Source of the DNA: Portulaca oleracea
Taxonomy: Eukaryota > Streptophyta > Magnoliopsida > Caryophyllales > Portulacaceae
Reading direction: 5' to 3'
DNA length: 64,000 bases
NCBI GenBank assembly: GCA_029582165.1
Contig: CM055877.1
Coordinates: 41,542,249-41,606,248, forward strand
Numbering within the stretch: position 1 is the first letter of the stretch; each line of letters begins with the position of its first letter. The notes under the pieces were generated by a model. That model saw only the letters and a list, made by a program, of their open reading frames with translations, was not told the origin of the DNA and made no database searches. Positions 22,412 through 34,764 of this stretch are shown piece after piece. Made by a program: the position numbers and the translations under genes.

Positions 22412-23595
22412 TCAAACACTAGGTGGGTCGTGGAATGTGACACATTCCACGTCAGCAGTATCAGGAAACTCTAAGAAGGGCTTCAACCGGTGCCCATTCA
22501 CTTTCCACACAGAATTGTTGGATGGGTCCTTGATCTCAACCACTCTTGAAGGATATATTTGAGTCACAATAAAGGGTCCAGTCCACCTAGATCTCAACTT
22601 TCCAGCAAACAAGTGTAATCGAGAATCATAAAGGAGTACCTTTTGTCCCGGGTAGAAGGTCTTTCTATGAATGATCTTATCGTGTAAGATTTTAGACCTC
22701 TCCTTACTCAATCGCCCATTTTCATAGGCCTCTCTCCTTGACTCCTCAAGCTCACAAAGTGTAAGTCTCCTCACCTCACCAGCTGCTGACTAATCAAGGT
22801 TAAGGGTTTTTAAAGCCCACCAGGCTTTATGTTCAAGTTCAACCGGTAAGGGACAGAGCTTCCCAAAAACAGCTCTATAGGGTGACATCCCAATGAGGGT
22901 TTTATAGTCCGTTTGGTAGGCCCACAAGGCATCAATCAGCTTAACAAACTAGTCCTTCCTATTCCTAGACACAATTTTCTCTGAGATCTGTTTAATTTGC
23001 CTATTGAAGAATTCTGCTTGACCATTAGACTGTGGATGGTAAGCATGGTGAGCCTATGCTGCACTGAGTACCTCTTCAGTAAGGCCTCAAAGGATCTATT
23101 GTTGAAGTGGGTTCCCAGATCACTAATAATGGCTCTAGGCATTCCAAATCTAGAAAAGATGTGTTCTCTAAGGAATTTGGTCATTACCTAAGCATCATTT
23201 TTCCTAGCCTCTACCCACTTAGACACATAATCAACAGCTAGGAGAATATATTCATTCCCAAAAGAATTAGGGAATGGTCCCATGAAATCAATACCCCATA
23301 CATCAAACACATCAACGAAAATCTCAGGTTGTAAGGGCATCATATCTCTCCTAGTAATCTTTCCCAAACTTTGGCACCTAGGGCACCTTTGGGCATAGTC
23401 ATGAGCATCTCTAAAGATAGTGGGCCAGTAAAACCCACTCTGTAAGACCTTGTAAGCTGTTTTCTTTCCACTATAATGTCCCCCCACAAGGTTGGTCATG
23501 GCAAAAAGAGAGGACATCCATAATGGATTCATCAGGAACACATTTCCTAAGTATTTGGTCAGGGCAATATTTAAACAAATAAGGGTACCTCCCAT
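22412..23595 (-). pseudogene. Element A: gypsy integrase
   Basis: This is Ty3/gypsy integrase of the Athila type. The zinc region (ending CPRCQSLG) is at the high end and the core follows with GIDFMGPF and IISDLGTHF, the first two acidic positions. The frame then shifts, so the region that should hold the third acidic residue (near 23020) is out of frame. The C-terminal part (22774-22412) is open again with KLRSRWTGPF and VNGHRLKPFLE, the usual GPF/Y-type integrase tail. Stops near 23190, 22930 and 22790 and the frameshift make it non-functional. A homologous copy is at 63424-64000 in element E. Confidence 0.85.
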
Positions 23596-25504
23596 TCAAA
23601 ATTCTTCACAATGTGAAGAAATCTGTCCCTGTCATGCATATCCCAGTCACTAGGCATCTCTCCAATTACCTTAAAGTTCACAATATCAGCAAACCAAGGT
23701 TCCACTCCCATACTAAAGAGTTGCTCATCAGGAAACTGAGTAGCAATAGGGGTGGTTTTCAAAGTATCAGGCACAATCCTAAAAAGTTGGTCAGCTACAA
23801 GATTCTCAGCTCCTTTTCTGTCTCTAATCTCACAGTCAAATTCTTGCAACAACAAGACCTACCTAACTAGCCTAGGTTTGGAATCTTTCTTTTCCATCAT
23901 ATACCTAATAGCTGAATGATCAGTGTAAATTATCACTTTAGCGCCAAGCAAGTAAGGTCTGAATTTCTCAAAGGCATACACAACAGCTAGAGATTCTTTT
24001 TCAGTCACAGTGTAATTTAATTGAGCATCATTCAAGGTGTGGCTAGCATAATGAATAACAACAGGTTTCTTATCAATTCTCTGTCCTAGCACAACACGTA
24101 CATCATAATCAGATGCATCACACATAATCTCAAAAGGTTCTCCCCAGATGGGAGGTTTGAGAACAGGAGGGGAAATAAGGGCATCTTTACGTTGATTAAA
24201 GGCCCTCATACAATCATCAGAAAAGTGAAAAGGTACCTCCTTACCTAACAGTGAAGACAAGGGCTTAGCAATTTTACTGAAGTCTTTTATGAATCGCCGG
24301 TAAAAACCGGCGTGTCCTAAGAATGAATGGACTTCCTTTACAGAGGTTGGAGGGGATAAATTCTTAACTAAGTCAATCTTGGCCTTATCTACCTCAATCC
24401 CATCCTTAGAAATCACATGCCCTAAAACTATACCCTTTTTCACCATAAAGTGACATTTTTCCCAGTTCAGGGTCAAATTCTTTTCCTGGCATCAACTCAG
24501 CACGCGATTCAGGTTAGCTAAGCAAGCATCAAAAGAGGTACCAAACACAGAAAAGCTATCCATAAAAATTTCCACACATTCCTCCACTAAGTCAGAAAAT
24601 ATTGAAATCATGCACCTCTAGAAGGTTGCAGGGGCATTACACAAACCAAAAGGCATCCTTCGAAAAGCAAAGGTGCCAAAAGGACAAGTGAATGTGGTCT
24701 TTTCTTGGTCACAAGGGGCAATAGAGACTTGGGTATAACTAGAATAACCATCTAGAAAACAGTAATACTCATGCCCTGCAAGTTTTTCAAGCATTTGATC
24801 CATGAAAGGGAGGGGAAAGTGGTCCTTCCTAGTGGCTTTGTTCAGTTTTCTATAATCAATGTAGATCGCCAACCAGAAGGGACACGAGTAGGAACTAACT
24901 TTCCCTGTTCATTCTCAACTACAGTTAAACCAGCCTTCTTAGAGACTACATGGATTGGGCTCACCCACTTGCTATCAAAGATTGGGTAGATAATATCATG
25001 GTCTAGCCACTTAAGGATTTCTTTCTTAACTACCTCCTTCATCTGTGGGTTTAGTCTCCTAAGGGGGTCTCTATGTGTAGCATTTTCATCTTCTAGGAAG
25101 ATTCGATGCTGAACAATGGAAGGGCTAATCCCCTTAATGTCTCCTAATGTCCACCCTAAGGCTCCCTTGTTCTTTCTCAGAACCTCAATTACTTGGTTTT
25201 CCTGGTCCTTACCTAAGTCAGAAGCAATGATTACTGGGTAGGTCTCACTAGGGCCAAGAAAAGCATATTTCAGCTCAGAAGGGAGGGGTTTCATCTCAAG
25301 TGTGGTGGATGAAGGTGGTTCAGGCTCAACTATCTCAGGCGTGGTTTGAGATGCAAATAAAGATTCATATGGCACATCACCATCAAACACATCAGAATCA
25401 CACAAAGAATTTAAATCATCAGGATTAATTCCTAGTGCAGTCAACTCATCAGCAAAAGACACATCAACACAGTCAGGTTGCTCACTATCAACAAAATCAC
25501 TCAC
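23596..25504 (-). pseudogene. Element A: reverse transcriptase and RNase H
   Basis: Minus-strand gypsy RT and RNase H in several open pieces. RT blocks seen are YIDYRKLN, FLDGYSSY, PFGTFAFRRMPFGLCNAPATF, then [12 protein letters not shown] and [19 protein letters not shown]. RNase H follows ([40 protein letters not shown]). The catalytic box near 24565-24575 reads FMDSFSVFG rather than the FMDDFSVFG expected in this family, so the second catalytic aspartate is lost. Stops and frame changes occur near 24860, 24615, 24480 and 23858. Confidence 0.88.
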
Positions 25505-25519
25505 CCAATTAAGGGTACT

Positions 25520-25801
25520 CTACTCATGCTCATCAAAATCTAAGGGTGACTTTTGCAGGTTAAAAATATCCAGTTCCAAAGTCAGATTCCTAAAGGTCAA
25601 TTTCATTCTACCATCCTTACAGTTAATCCAGGCATTAGAAGTAGCAAGGAAAGGGCGACCTAGAATAACAGGAATCTCATCGCTAGTACTCTGAACTCTA
25701 GCAGTTTCTAGTACTACAAAGTCAACAGGAAACACAAAATCCCCAACCTTAATCAGAACATCCTCCACTACCCCCTTAGGTACTCTAGTGGACCTGTCAT
25801 C
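25520..25801 (-). pseudogene. Element A: C-terminal part of protease
   Basis: It continues the aspartic protease interrupted by the solo LTR. It reads DDRSTRVPKGVVEDVLIKVG and then EIPVILGRPFLAT, the conserved ILGRPFL block of plant gypsy proteases. It ends 16 bases before the RT-bearing frame. Confidence 0.85.
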
Positions 25802-25806
25802 CAATT

Positions 25807-27173
25807 TGATGTATGCAAGCTCACAAAGATCAGAGTATTGAACTTACAATACACCACACAGAAACACACACACTGCTGATGACTTCAAACAAAGCTAATT
25901 GAATGCAATTAGCTGGAATAGATGACAACCCTACAAGGAATTAAAAGGATAGTCTTGTAGTCATTCTGATACAGGCTCACCACAAAATAAACACAAGTGC
26001 AAGGACTTAGTTACCTCAGCAGATACAAGGACACCACCAATGAAGCAAGTGAGCTCTACACACACCACCAGGGTTGCCAACTCCTGGATACTGAAGTAGA
26101 TTTAACCGAATTGAGAGTTTGCTGACACTCACAAACGAGAGGCTCAACTAAGGCACTCAGAATGCTATTGAAAATATCACTGATTGGTTTCCAAGCTGCT
26201 GAATACAACACTATATATAGCTAATCCTAAGACAGTTTGATTAGAGGCATTTAATTAGAGTAACCTACTAATCTCCCTTCTAATCTAGCTACTGAACTAA
26301 AACAAATACATTACATTACATCCTATTCTAGCTAATACAATCCGGATACATTTGAAAATAAAAGAAAAAGCAATGCTGGCTTCTGATTGGACCAAAGCCC
26401 CAAAGGGTGGCAATTCTGACCAATCAAGGCCTTTGCTAGCTGGGAGGGTAATTCTAAGTTACCTCAGTAAGTTTCCCGGGCTTTTCTTAAACTAGATGTA
26501 ATCTCAATAGCTTAAGGAAGGCTGTGAAAGACTTAAATAACCCTCATTGTAGCTGAAATAAATAACTTGGCCTCAGAACTGAGGTTTTGGAAAAACTGAT
26601 AACAAATAACCTTGTAGGGTTGCTTGTTCTGGTGCTTGTAATTTATGGCTTCTTTGCTTGAACATGCTTGAACATGCTTGGGACTTGAAAATTGCATGTC
26701 AAGGAACAAAAATATCCTAGGGACCTTTGGCTGAATCTCACTCAATCCATAGATACAGAATTGAGAAAGATGCCTGCTTGGACTGGTTTTGCTGGGAACT
26801 AGATTTGGCCTGGATAGCCAATGCTGGTGGAATGAGTGGTTGTGCTGGCCAGGACTTGCCTTACCAAGGTGTAGCAAGCCTGGATGGATGATGTGTGTGG
26901 ACTGGTGGTTGCTGTGGACTCGTTGATCTGTTGCTGAGGATGGAAGCCTGCTATTTCTGCTGGAATTGCTCCAACAAGCCGATTTGCTTTGAGTTTACCT
27001 GGGCTTCCTTGACAATCTTTGGTCTTGAACATCTTTGTGTATCCTCCTTGGGTGATGAAGATGATGTAGAAGCTACTTGTGCTGCTGCTGTTGCTGAATC
27101 ATCTCCATGCTCCTGGTCTGAACTTGTTGATGATGCTTGATCAACTGTTGGGCTTGCTGAATGGTCTCCATCA
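25807..27173 (-). repeat. Solo LTR of the element D family inside A protease
   Basis: The 1367-base stretch begins TGATGTATGCAAGCTC and ends GGTCTCCATCA on the plus strand. It is flanked by a perfect 5-bp target duplication CAATT (25802-25806, 27174-27178). It matches the two LTRs of element D (36374-36707 plus 54841-55863; 60391-61754). No internal sequence is present, so this is a solo LTR left by LTR-LTR recombination. A TATA-like CTATATATAG lies at 26211-26220 (minus orientation). Confidence 0.92.
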
Positions 27174-28009
27174 CAATTGCGATACTATCCTATTAGGCTT
27201 TAGTTCACCTAATCCCAGCATCTCATACACATGTAAAGGCAACAGATTCACACTAGCTCCTAGGTCAAGCAATGCCCTTTCCATCAAACTATCACCTATG
27301 GTAATAGAGATAGTGGGGCATCTAGGGTCTTTGTACTTAAGAGGCATCTGGTTCGGCAGAATAGAACTGACATTCATGGCTAAGAAAGCTTTCTTGGGCA
27401 CTTGGGTTGCCTTCTTGGTAGTACAAAGCTCCTTAAGGAAGTGGGCATATCGAGGGATCTGTTGAATAGCATCTAAAAGAGGTATGTTCACCTTAACCTA
27501 AGAAAAAGTCTCCCCAATTTTGTCAAGAAATTTTTGGTCCTTACTCCCCCTTAACCTCTGAGGATAAGGTGGAGAGGGTTTGTAAGCCCCTTGAGATGGT
27601 GACTAGTCAAAGGGTTGGTTTTGGACAAGGTTTTGGTGTGAGGAGGCTCAACTATAACAGTTGGCCTTCCTCCCTCTAACTCATCATCAACATGCTCATC
27701 AATAGATTCATCAGTCACAGTCTTTTCATTACACACATCAGAAGATTCCAATTGCACTTTATTATCTATCTCTTTCCCAGAACGAAGAGTAATAACAGCA
27801 TTCAGACCTCTAACCTGACTAGGGTCACAAGATGACGAACTTGAAGCTTGCCCATTGGGGTTTGCCTCAGGTTGTGCAGGAAAAGATCTTCTATCTCTAT
27901 TAACTAGCATCATTTGAGAAAATTGATCATTCATTTGTTTTAACACTTTCTCAATATCACTCTTCATGGAGTTCTTAACTTCTCTCAGGCCAATCTTTAA
28001 TTCCCTAAT
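27174..28009 (-). pseudogene. Element A: gag C-terminus and N-terminal protease
   Basis: The upper part (27967-27551) is a hydrophilic gag/linker region (MKSDIEKVLKQMNDQFSQMM, then Ser/Thr- and acid-rich). After a stop near 27492, the protease begins (PKKAFLAMNVSSILPNQMPL) and shows the catalytic block ALLDLGASVNLLP near 27240. The DLGAS form of the aspartic motif is usual in Athila-like proteases. The right end at 28009 is cut by insertion X; the left end by the solo LTR. Confidence 0.82.
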
Positions 28010-28974
28010 ATAACGCCACCAGGTTACTAACCACTAGATTAAGCTAATGATATACCTAATCCAATGATTAGCAGCGGATAAACACCTGGGAGTGTTACCA
28101 CCGTCCACGAAGGTGGACAAGGCTAAGACTAAAACCCAACAAAACAACCAAAACATAAACCATTTCAAACTTATCATCAAGACATAACTTAACTGGAACC
28201 ACCTCAAGACAACATAACACAACCCAATAAAACTTATACAAGCCAAACTATCACAAATTTCTCTTATGTCTTTCATAAAGAGTCTTTAACCACCTTCAAT
28301 CTCCTTAAGAAGCTTTAGGGTTTCGTCCTTCCGGGGCTTTTCCCTTCTCCTTTGCCGAGATACCTAAAACGAAAACATAAAACTTCGAGAAGTGAGTTAA
28401 ACTCAGTATGTATGCCCCTAATAACGTAATAATCTTTTCATAACTCATTTTAGTGATTTAGCGCAGTTCCAAAACATTAAAAACAATATAAATAAAAAAC
28501 ATACAATAAAAGGTAGCATAACTTACAAAGCTTGACCATACTTAACCTGTACATGGGGAATATAACTTAACCTTTACTTAAATCACAACTTAAATGAAAA
28601 TTCTTTTCAGTTCTTCCTTGTAAAAGTAACATACATAATCATAATCTTAAAATAATATACCACTAAAAGTAATATGACGTAGTTTCAAAAGAATTTAAAT
28701 CATACATGACTTACATAACACACAAAGCCATAACATAAATTTGACCTTAACCCTTATAAACTAAGAATTATAAACATTTTGGGCATGTAAGTCATAAAGC
28801 TTTACTATGGGTAAAAAGACTTGAGTAACTTAAGAAACTTAAACTTGGTTATCCAGTTATTATTCTGAAGGTCCCCTACTTGCGATCATTGGCTAAGCCT
28901 CCATATGCGCATACCCGGATCGATAGGGAGATCCGGTTGATAGATAAATATCCTACTGGCCAGATTTTCATGGC

Positions 28975-29130
28975 AGGCACTAACTATAATCCCTTGGGTG
29001 CACTAAGGCACATACATGATTTACATGGGGTGCACTTTAGGCACCATAGGCATATTTTCCCTGGTGTGTGCAAGGCACGATCAAGCATGGGGTGCTCTTC
29101 GGCACGATTATGCATGGGCGGGGGCCTTTA
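28975..29130 (+). repeat. Degenerate tandem repeat GGGGTGC(A/T)CT..GGCAC
   Basis: Four to five imperfect units carry GGGTGCACT-AAGGCAC, GGGGTGCACTTTAGGCACC, GTGTGCAAGGCACG and GGGGTGCTCTTCGGCACG, spaced about 30-40 bases. GC content is higher than in the surroundings. Function unknown. Confidence 0.6.
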
Positions 29131-31370
29131 TTAAAAATTTTAGAAACTTGGAACTTAAACCTTAAAAATTTGATTCAATTAGACCCTTAGCAAATCTCAT
29201 TCATAACTTTGAGGATACCTCCAAAATCTCTTGGGTGTAAGTCACTCTTGTAATGGATCATAACTCATGAATTACCCATAGTATAAAAGTATTAACTCAA
29301 CGTAATACGTTTTAGCGTAAGAGACGAGTAAAATAAGACCTTAAAGTAAATTGTAAATTAACTTGATAATTTGATCATGATATTTAAAAAAATTCATAAC
29401 ACTTGCATAAACTTTAAACACAAATTATAAGAAATTTCATGTAAGCATGAACGATTAAAAAGACATATAAGACTTGGTATAAAAAGAATAAATGAAGCAA
29501 TTATGCATAAACATCAGGGATATACGTACCTGGGACTTTACAATTACACACTGGACGGGCAGAGACTTGAACAGTTTGAGTGCAACGATCTCTTGGAGGG
29601 ACTTAGAAAGAGGAAAAAACATAAATTAGAATTCAACTTAGATGGGGAATGGAGGATAGTTTAATAAAACCTATTCGTGGCTTGCCAATAACTCATTTCT
29701 CTAAGAAGCACTAAAGAGATCATAACTCTTTCCACAAAAGCATAAGAGGACTTTTCGGAAAGCTTGAAACATTCACAACAACTTTATAGTTTGCCCCGAA
29801 GACCAAAAACATGGTTAGGAAGGTCAAAACTTATATTTCCCTAATCTGCCCAGAAAAATAAACATGTCGACCAAGGTTTTTCGGAATACCATAACTTGGG
29901 TTATACTAATCGGTTTGGGGCCTGTAAGCTGTCTACAGAAAGCTCGTGGTTCATACTTTAACTTTCATTTTAACCACAAGTTAATTTGAGCATGGGAAAG
30001 GGTCGGATTTTGACCAACAATACTGGCAGTCCCAAAAATACATTCTGGAAAACTCAGATTTTTGCTTTCCCTATAAAAGCTCACAACTCTCTCTCCCGGT
30101 ATCCTATGAACGCAAATCATACCATTCCGGAAAGCCCAGAATTCCCCGTACAACTTTCATGTTCAGCTCTTAAACCATAAAACCCTCTAACCATTCGTAA
30201 AATGTACATTTATAAACTGACGTAAGAAATTCCCAATTTTGCGCGACTTTACAAATTTGGCCATAAATCCTAGTATACATGTCGAAACGACGAACCGTAA
30301 AAACCGGGTGTTAGCTAAAACTTTACCTATTCATGCCATAAAATAGCTCAAAATCCTATTTCATTTCTTCTGGAATTTCAGAAACCGACCAGAATGCGAT
30401 ATTACTTCACGAACCCACTTGCATGCATGTTTAACTCACTAATTTACCTTAATCCCTCTCCAAAACATGCCTCCAACCAAGAACACAAATTTCCAGGATT
30501 ACAAGCATAAAGAAAACCTATCATCTCTTACCAAATCCCACACATGCAAAGCTCCTTTCATCATACCTCATTCTCATAGACATTACACTTTACAAATTCA
30601 ATATTAAAAGTCATAGAAATCATCTTTTTGCTAACCAAATCCCAATCTAAACACATGCATCTATACTTTAGCTACAAGCTTAATTTCTCATAAGGAGTTA
30701 AACCTTCTAAATCACATGCATGTCACAATATACTAAGACAATACCAATTCAAGACATAAATCATCAATTTTTCTTCATAAACTTACCCAATTCACACTTT
30801 AGTACTTGGATTCCTTCCACCACCACCTATTGAACCTAGGTATCACTTGATTAATATCTGAAAATATGAAAGGAACCCCTAAAATTATATTATAACCATA
30901 TAAAACTCTAAGAGAGTGAGTGTGGAAGATGGAAACAACTACCACAAAAAGGGAGAGAGAAGATAAGATAATGATGATGAGGGTGGTGGGGCGGAGGTGT
31001 TGCGGCGGCCAGGACAACGCCGGCGACGGCTGGCAATGGCCAGGTGGCCGGCGGCTGGTAGAGCGACGGCAGGCAGGGGCCCCGTGAGAGAGACAAATGA
31101 GTAGGAGTGAATGGGAGAAAGGGTGAGTGAAGGGTTAAGAACTTCAAACCAAGGATCAACATTACTCCCATCATATTTATAAACTAGGCCCAACTAATCT
31201 CCTCCCTCTTTTCTTCTTGACCGACCATCTAAGGCCCAACCAACAATATTTTACCAAATTTTATCTTAATTTCCTCCTTCTACTTATACTTATATCTCCC
31301 TAAACTCAATTTATTTAAACTGATTATACAGTAAAAATACTATCGGTAACCTACGAAAACCCAAATAAAT

Positions 31371-31484
<114 letters not shown>

Positions 31485-31805
31485 CCTTATGGTCTTACAT
31501 AATTATTTTTACCTTGACTTGGGTAAAAGATTGGAATAAAAAGGAGGATCCGATAAATCGGTCTAAGGAATGAATACATATACGATCATGATCACCATAA
31601 ATTATCGGAAGAGAAATATCAAGAAAGGAAAATTTAGACTGATATACTTGACGATCGTTGCACTGTTCAAGTCCTGCAAAACACACGCTTGGTTAGAAAA
31701 ATGGAACACGCGCTTTTAATTAATTGTGATTTATCATGAACCTTGATTATCTACACTAATAAGTACGTATTAAGGGGAGATTTTCTTCGGGTTGTTACAC
31801 CTAAT

Positions 31806-33072
31806 TTCCCTCTCATGCCTATCCTCATTAGTCTACCCTGGTGGAGGTTGGGTTTGGGCAATTTGGGGTTAGATAGGTGGCCCTCTAGGAGCTTGATAAG
31901 CTACCTGGGGTGGTGGTCGATTTTGAGGAGGAGGATTTCCTTGGAAACCCCCTCCTTGACTAGGTGGTCTCAACACATTCTGATTCTCGAGGCCATAGGA
32001 GAGTAAGGGGTGCTTGCGCATCCCCTGGTGCTGGTAGGGTTGGTACTGGTTAGGCCTATAGTTATGATGCATAACATTCACATTTTCAATACTAGCAGCT
32101 AATTGTTGAATATAAATAGGACAAGTAGAATAAACATGGTCAACACTTTGGCACAAGGCACATGACACAGGTGGTGGGGGAACAAAAGCAGCAATCTAGT
32201 CATAAGAGTTAACCTGAGCACATGTTTTAGGTTGTGAAGTAGCTAATTGTTGTTGGGCTAAGGTTTTAATCATATTTTCAAGAGAAGCGAACCTAGCCTC
32301 GTACCCTGTACTCTCACTCACAACATGTACACCCCCTAGCATTAGACAATTGAGCACCTAAGGATTCATCTCTAGTGGTTCCCCATTGCATTTCCCTTTC
32401 AGACATGCTTTCTAAGAAATCCCAGGCCTCATCAGCAGCTTTATCCATAAAACCCCCCTGACACATTGACTCTAGTGTAACTCTAGTATCATGGTCGGCA
32501 CCCTCATACATGATGTGACACAGTCGTACCAAGTCAAGACCATGATGAGGGAATTGGGACAGCAAGTTTTTGAAACGTTCGAAAGCTTTCCAGTAAGGCT
32601 CTCCTATGTCCTCTCTAAATTTTAAAATTGAATTCCTCAGTTGAGTAGCTAAGGAGTTTGGAAAAAACCTTTTCATAAAAACTTTTAGAAAACAATCCCA
32701 AGAATTAATGGACCAAGGTTTGATGCTATACATCCACCGCTTAGCGGTGTCCCCTAGAGCAAAAGGTATGTACTTTAAAAGTACATAGTCTAATGGGACC
32801 CCTGGTGGAGTTATCATGCTAATGTATTTTTTGTACTTTGCGGTCCATATGAGTGCTAACCCAGTACCTGTGAAAAGTGGTATGTTCTGGGTGTAGTGCT
32901 GCATAGGGTTAAAGGTCACTCCTGTAGGCAGGTTGGGAAGTACAAAACATGATGGTGGTGGGTCATAAGATGGGTATAACTGGTTATAAAGGGTTACCCT
33001 AGGTGGAGGTGGTGGCGGTGCTTCTTCAGACATCTTTGGTGATTCTACCGAGAGTTCCTCCTTCCTGACCAA
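31806..33072 (-). pseudogene. Element A: gag (capsid) with CCHC-like motif
   Basis: The open part 33072-32314 starts with an ATG about 190 bases after the primer-binding site. It contains the retrotransposon-gag domain: FALGDTAKRWMYSIKPWSIN, WDCFLKVFMKRFFPNS, FREDIGEPYWKAFERFKNLL. A Pro-rich N-terminus (EEAPPPPPPRVTLYN) precedes it. After a frame change, 32168-31869 holds a zinc-knuckle-like C-A-L-C-(x4)-H-(x4)-C and a Pro/Gln-rich tail. It is cut at 31805 by insertion X. Several stops make it non-functional. Confidence 0.85.
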
Positions 33073-33262
33073 TCTTTGACTACCAGGACTACGAACCCAA
33101 ACCTCAGGTTGATGTTCTTTCCGTTTTTTCCTTGAAGTCTCAATTTTTTTTATTTTTTGGTTTTATAATTTTTTTTGGTTTTTTTGTTTTTGAAAACTAA
33201 TCTAAGAAAGCAGTTAAACTATTCACAAACAAACCAATAACCTAATCTACCAAATAACGCCA
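33073..33262 (-). other. Leader of element A between primer site and gag
   Basis: About 190 bases on the plus strand are strongly T-rich with TTTTTGG runs (33140-33190). No other motif is seen. Confidence 0.5.
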
Positions 33263-33280
33263 TCCCCGGTAACTACGCCA
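33263..33280 (-). other. Primer-binding site of element A (tRNA-Asp type)
   Basis: The minus strand reads TGGCGTAGTTACCGGGGA, one base downstream of the 5' LTR. It matches the complement of the 3' end of plant tRNA-Asp (TGGCGCCGTTGCCGGGGA) with three mismatches. tRNA-Asp priming is common in the Athila/Tat group, which supports the lineage call. Confidence 0.75.
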
Positions 33281-33281
33281 T

Positions 33282-34764
33282 CGTTTGGTTGTGGTAATTT
33301 GGGTTTAAAAGTAGGGGTAGTCGTATCCACAGGGATGGTGTGTTAGGTTACTAGGAAATTGGTTTGGTAAGGTTTCAATTGCTGAAAGCAGTAAATAATT
33401 AAACTAACTAAACTAATCAAGATTGAAAGCAATAAAAATTAAGGAAAACAAGAACTCAAAGATGAACTAAACCTAATTTAGTAAGAAAGTAAATCTCTAA
33501 CTAATAAAGCAATATAAAACAATCAAGAACGATGAATGTAAATACTAAACTAATTACTGAAATTAAGGAAACGAAATTATACCTAGCATTCATGATACTA
33601 ATCTTGAATCTTGAATCTTAAAATCTTGAATATCGAATCACGAATCTTCTCCCGAGAAAACAAGAAAAAGCGTGATTTGGGTTACTAAGACTACTCAAAT
33701 CCTCACCTGAAGGGAGAATTTGAGGAACCTTAATCTTCCGCTTCACTAAAAATCGGAATTGGGTGTGGTTATACTAGAAAAACGGAAAAATAACGGAATG
33801 AACACAAGAACTTGAAGAAGAAAATTTCATTAATCTAGAAAGGTTCAATTACAATCGAGAACGAAAGAAAACTTGAGGAAATTCATCCTAAACCTAGGTA
33901 AACTAAGGACTAATTGTCTAATTCTAACTAAAATAAAAACTAAGTAAAAACTAATATGTCTCTAGCGAAAATATATAGGGTTAATATAGAAAAGAATTAG
34001 GGAAGGAAAAATAATAAAATAAAAACTCTCAAAACCCTAGCTAGCCGCCGCACAAATTTTCCGGACTTCAGCTGACCGTCGTGGGCGCGATGCATAGGGT
34101 TGCGGGCGCGACCCTCTTCTGTCCCATCGTCCGTCTTCGCTTCAGCCCGCGACCCTCTTTTGTCCCATCGTCCGTCTTCGCTTTAGATGGATGTCGTAGG
34201 CGAGACGCATACATGACTCGGGCGAGACATGGATATGTTTCAGTCGTTTCCGTTGCTCTTCATCGTTGGTTGCGGGCGCTATCCCAACTGTCGCGGGTGC
34301 GACATGGTAATGACTCGGGCGAGTCACTGTCATTCACGGGCGAGTCTAGCTCCTGTGCGCAGCTGGTCGCAGGTGCGACGTAGAGGGTGACGGGCGCGAC
34401 CCTTGGTAATGACTCGGGCGAGTCACGTTCTGGCTCGAGCGAGTCGGCGTTCTGCCCCAATGTCTTGGCGATGTGTTGGTTGCCCCAGAATCAAGTCACG
34501 GGTGAGTCATATTCCGACTCGGGTGTGACCATCTTCTGTCCGGCACTTTTCTCTGTTTTGCTTCGGTTTTTGACTCGGGTCTCGGGTTGGCTCGGGATAT
34601 CGCTCGGGATCCCCTAAAAAGCCACAATTAAGCCCAATTTCCTTCTATCCCTTTATTTTCCTACAAAACACAAAATCATCATATCTAATATATAATACCG
34701 AGGCTAAAACAAGAAAAAATACCCTATAAAAGATATAAAATTCGGCTCGGAACGAGACCGAACA
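33282..34764 (-). repeat. 5' LTR of Athila-like element A
   Basis: Partner of 19040-20473. On the minus strand it opens TGTTCGGTCTCGTTCC at 34764. The palindrome array is at about 34077-34600. A block of about 45 bases (CCTCTTCTGTCCCATCGTCC...) is tandemly duplicated near 34100-34190, making this copy longer. The flanks (ATAGC on the minus strand before it, GTCGC after the 3' LTR) agree at only three of five bases, so the target duplication has decayed. Confidence 0.9.

Noticed and set aside
26895..27465. Plus-strand ORFs rich in Cys/Trp or Leu
   Set aside because: They are antisense to, or overlap, the solo LTR and the A protease; no conserved motif.
30799..31193. Pro/Arg-rich minus-strand ORFs in insertion X as a host gene
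   Set aside because: Overlapping frames of low complexity without a recognisable domain; no splice-consistent model.
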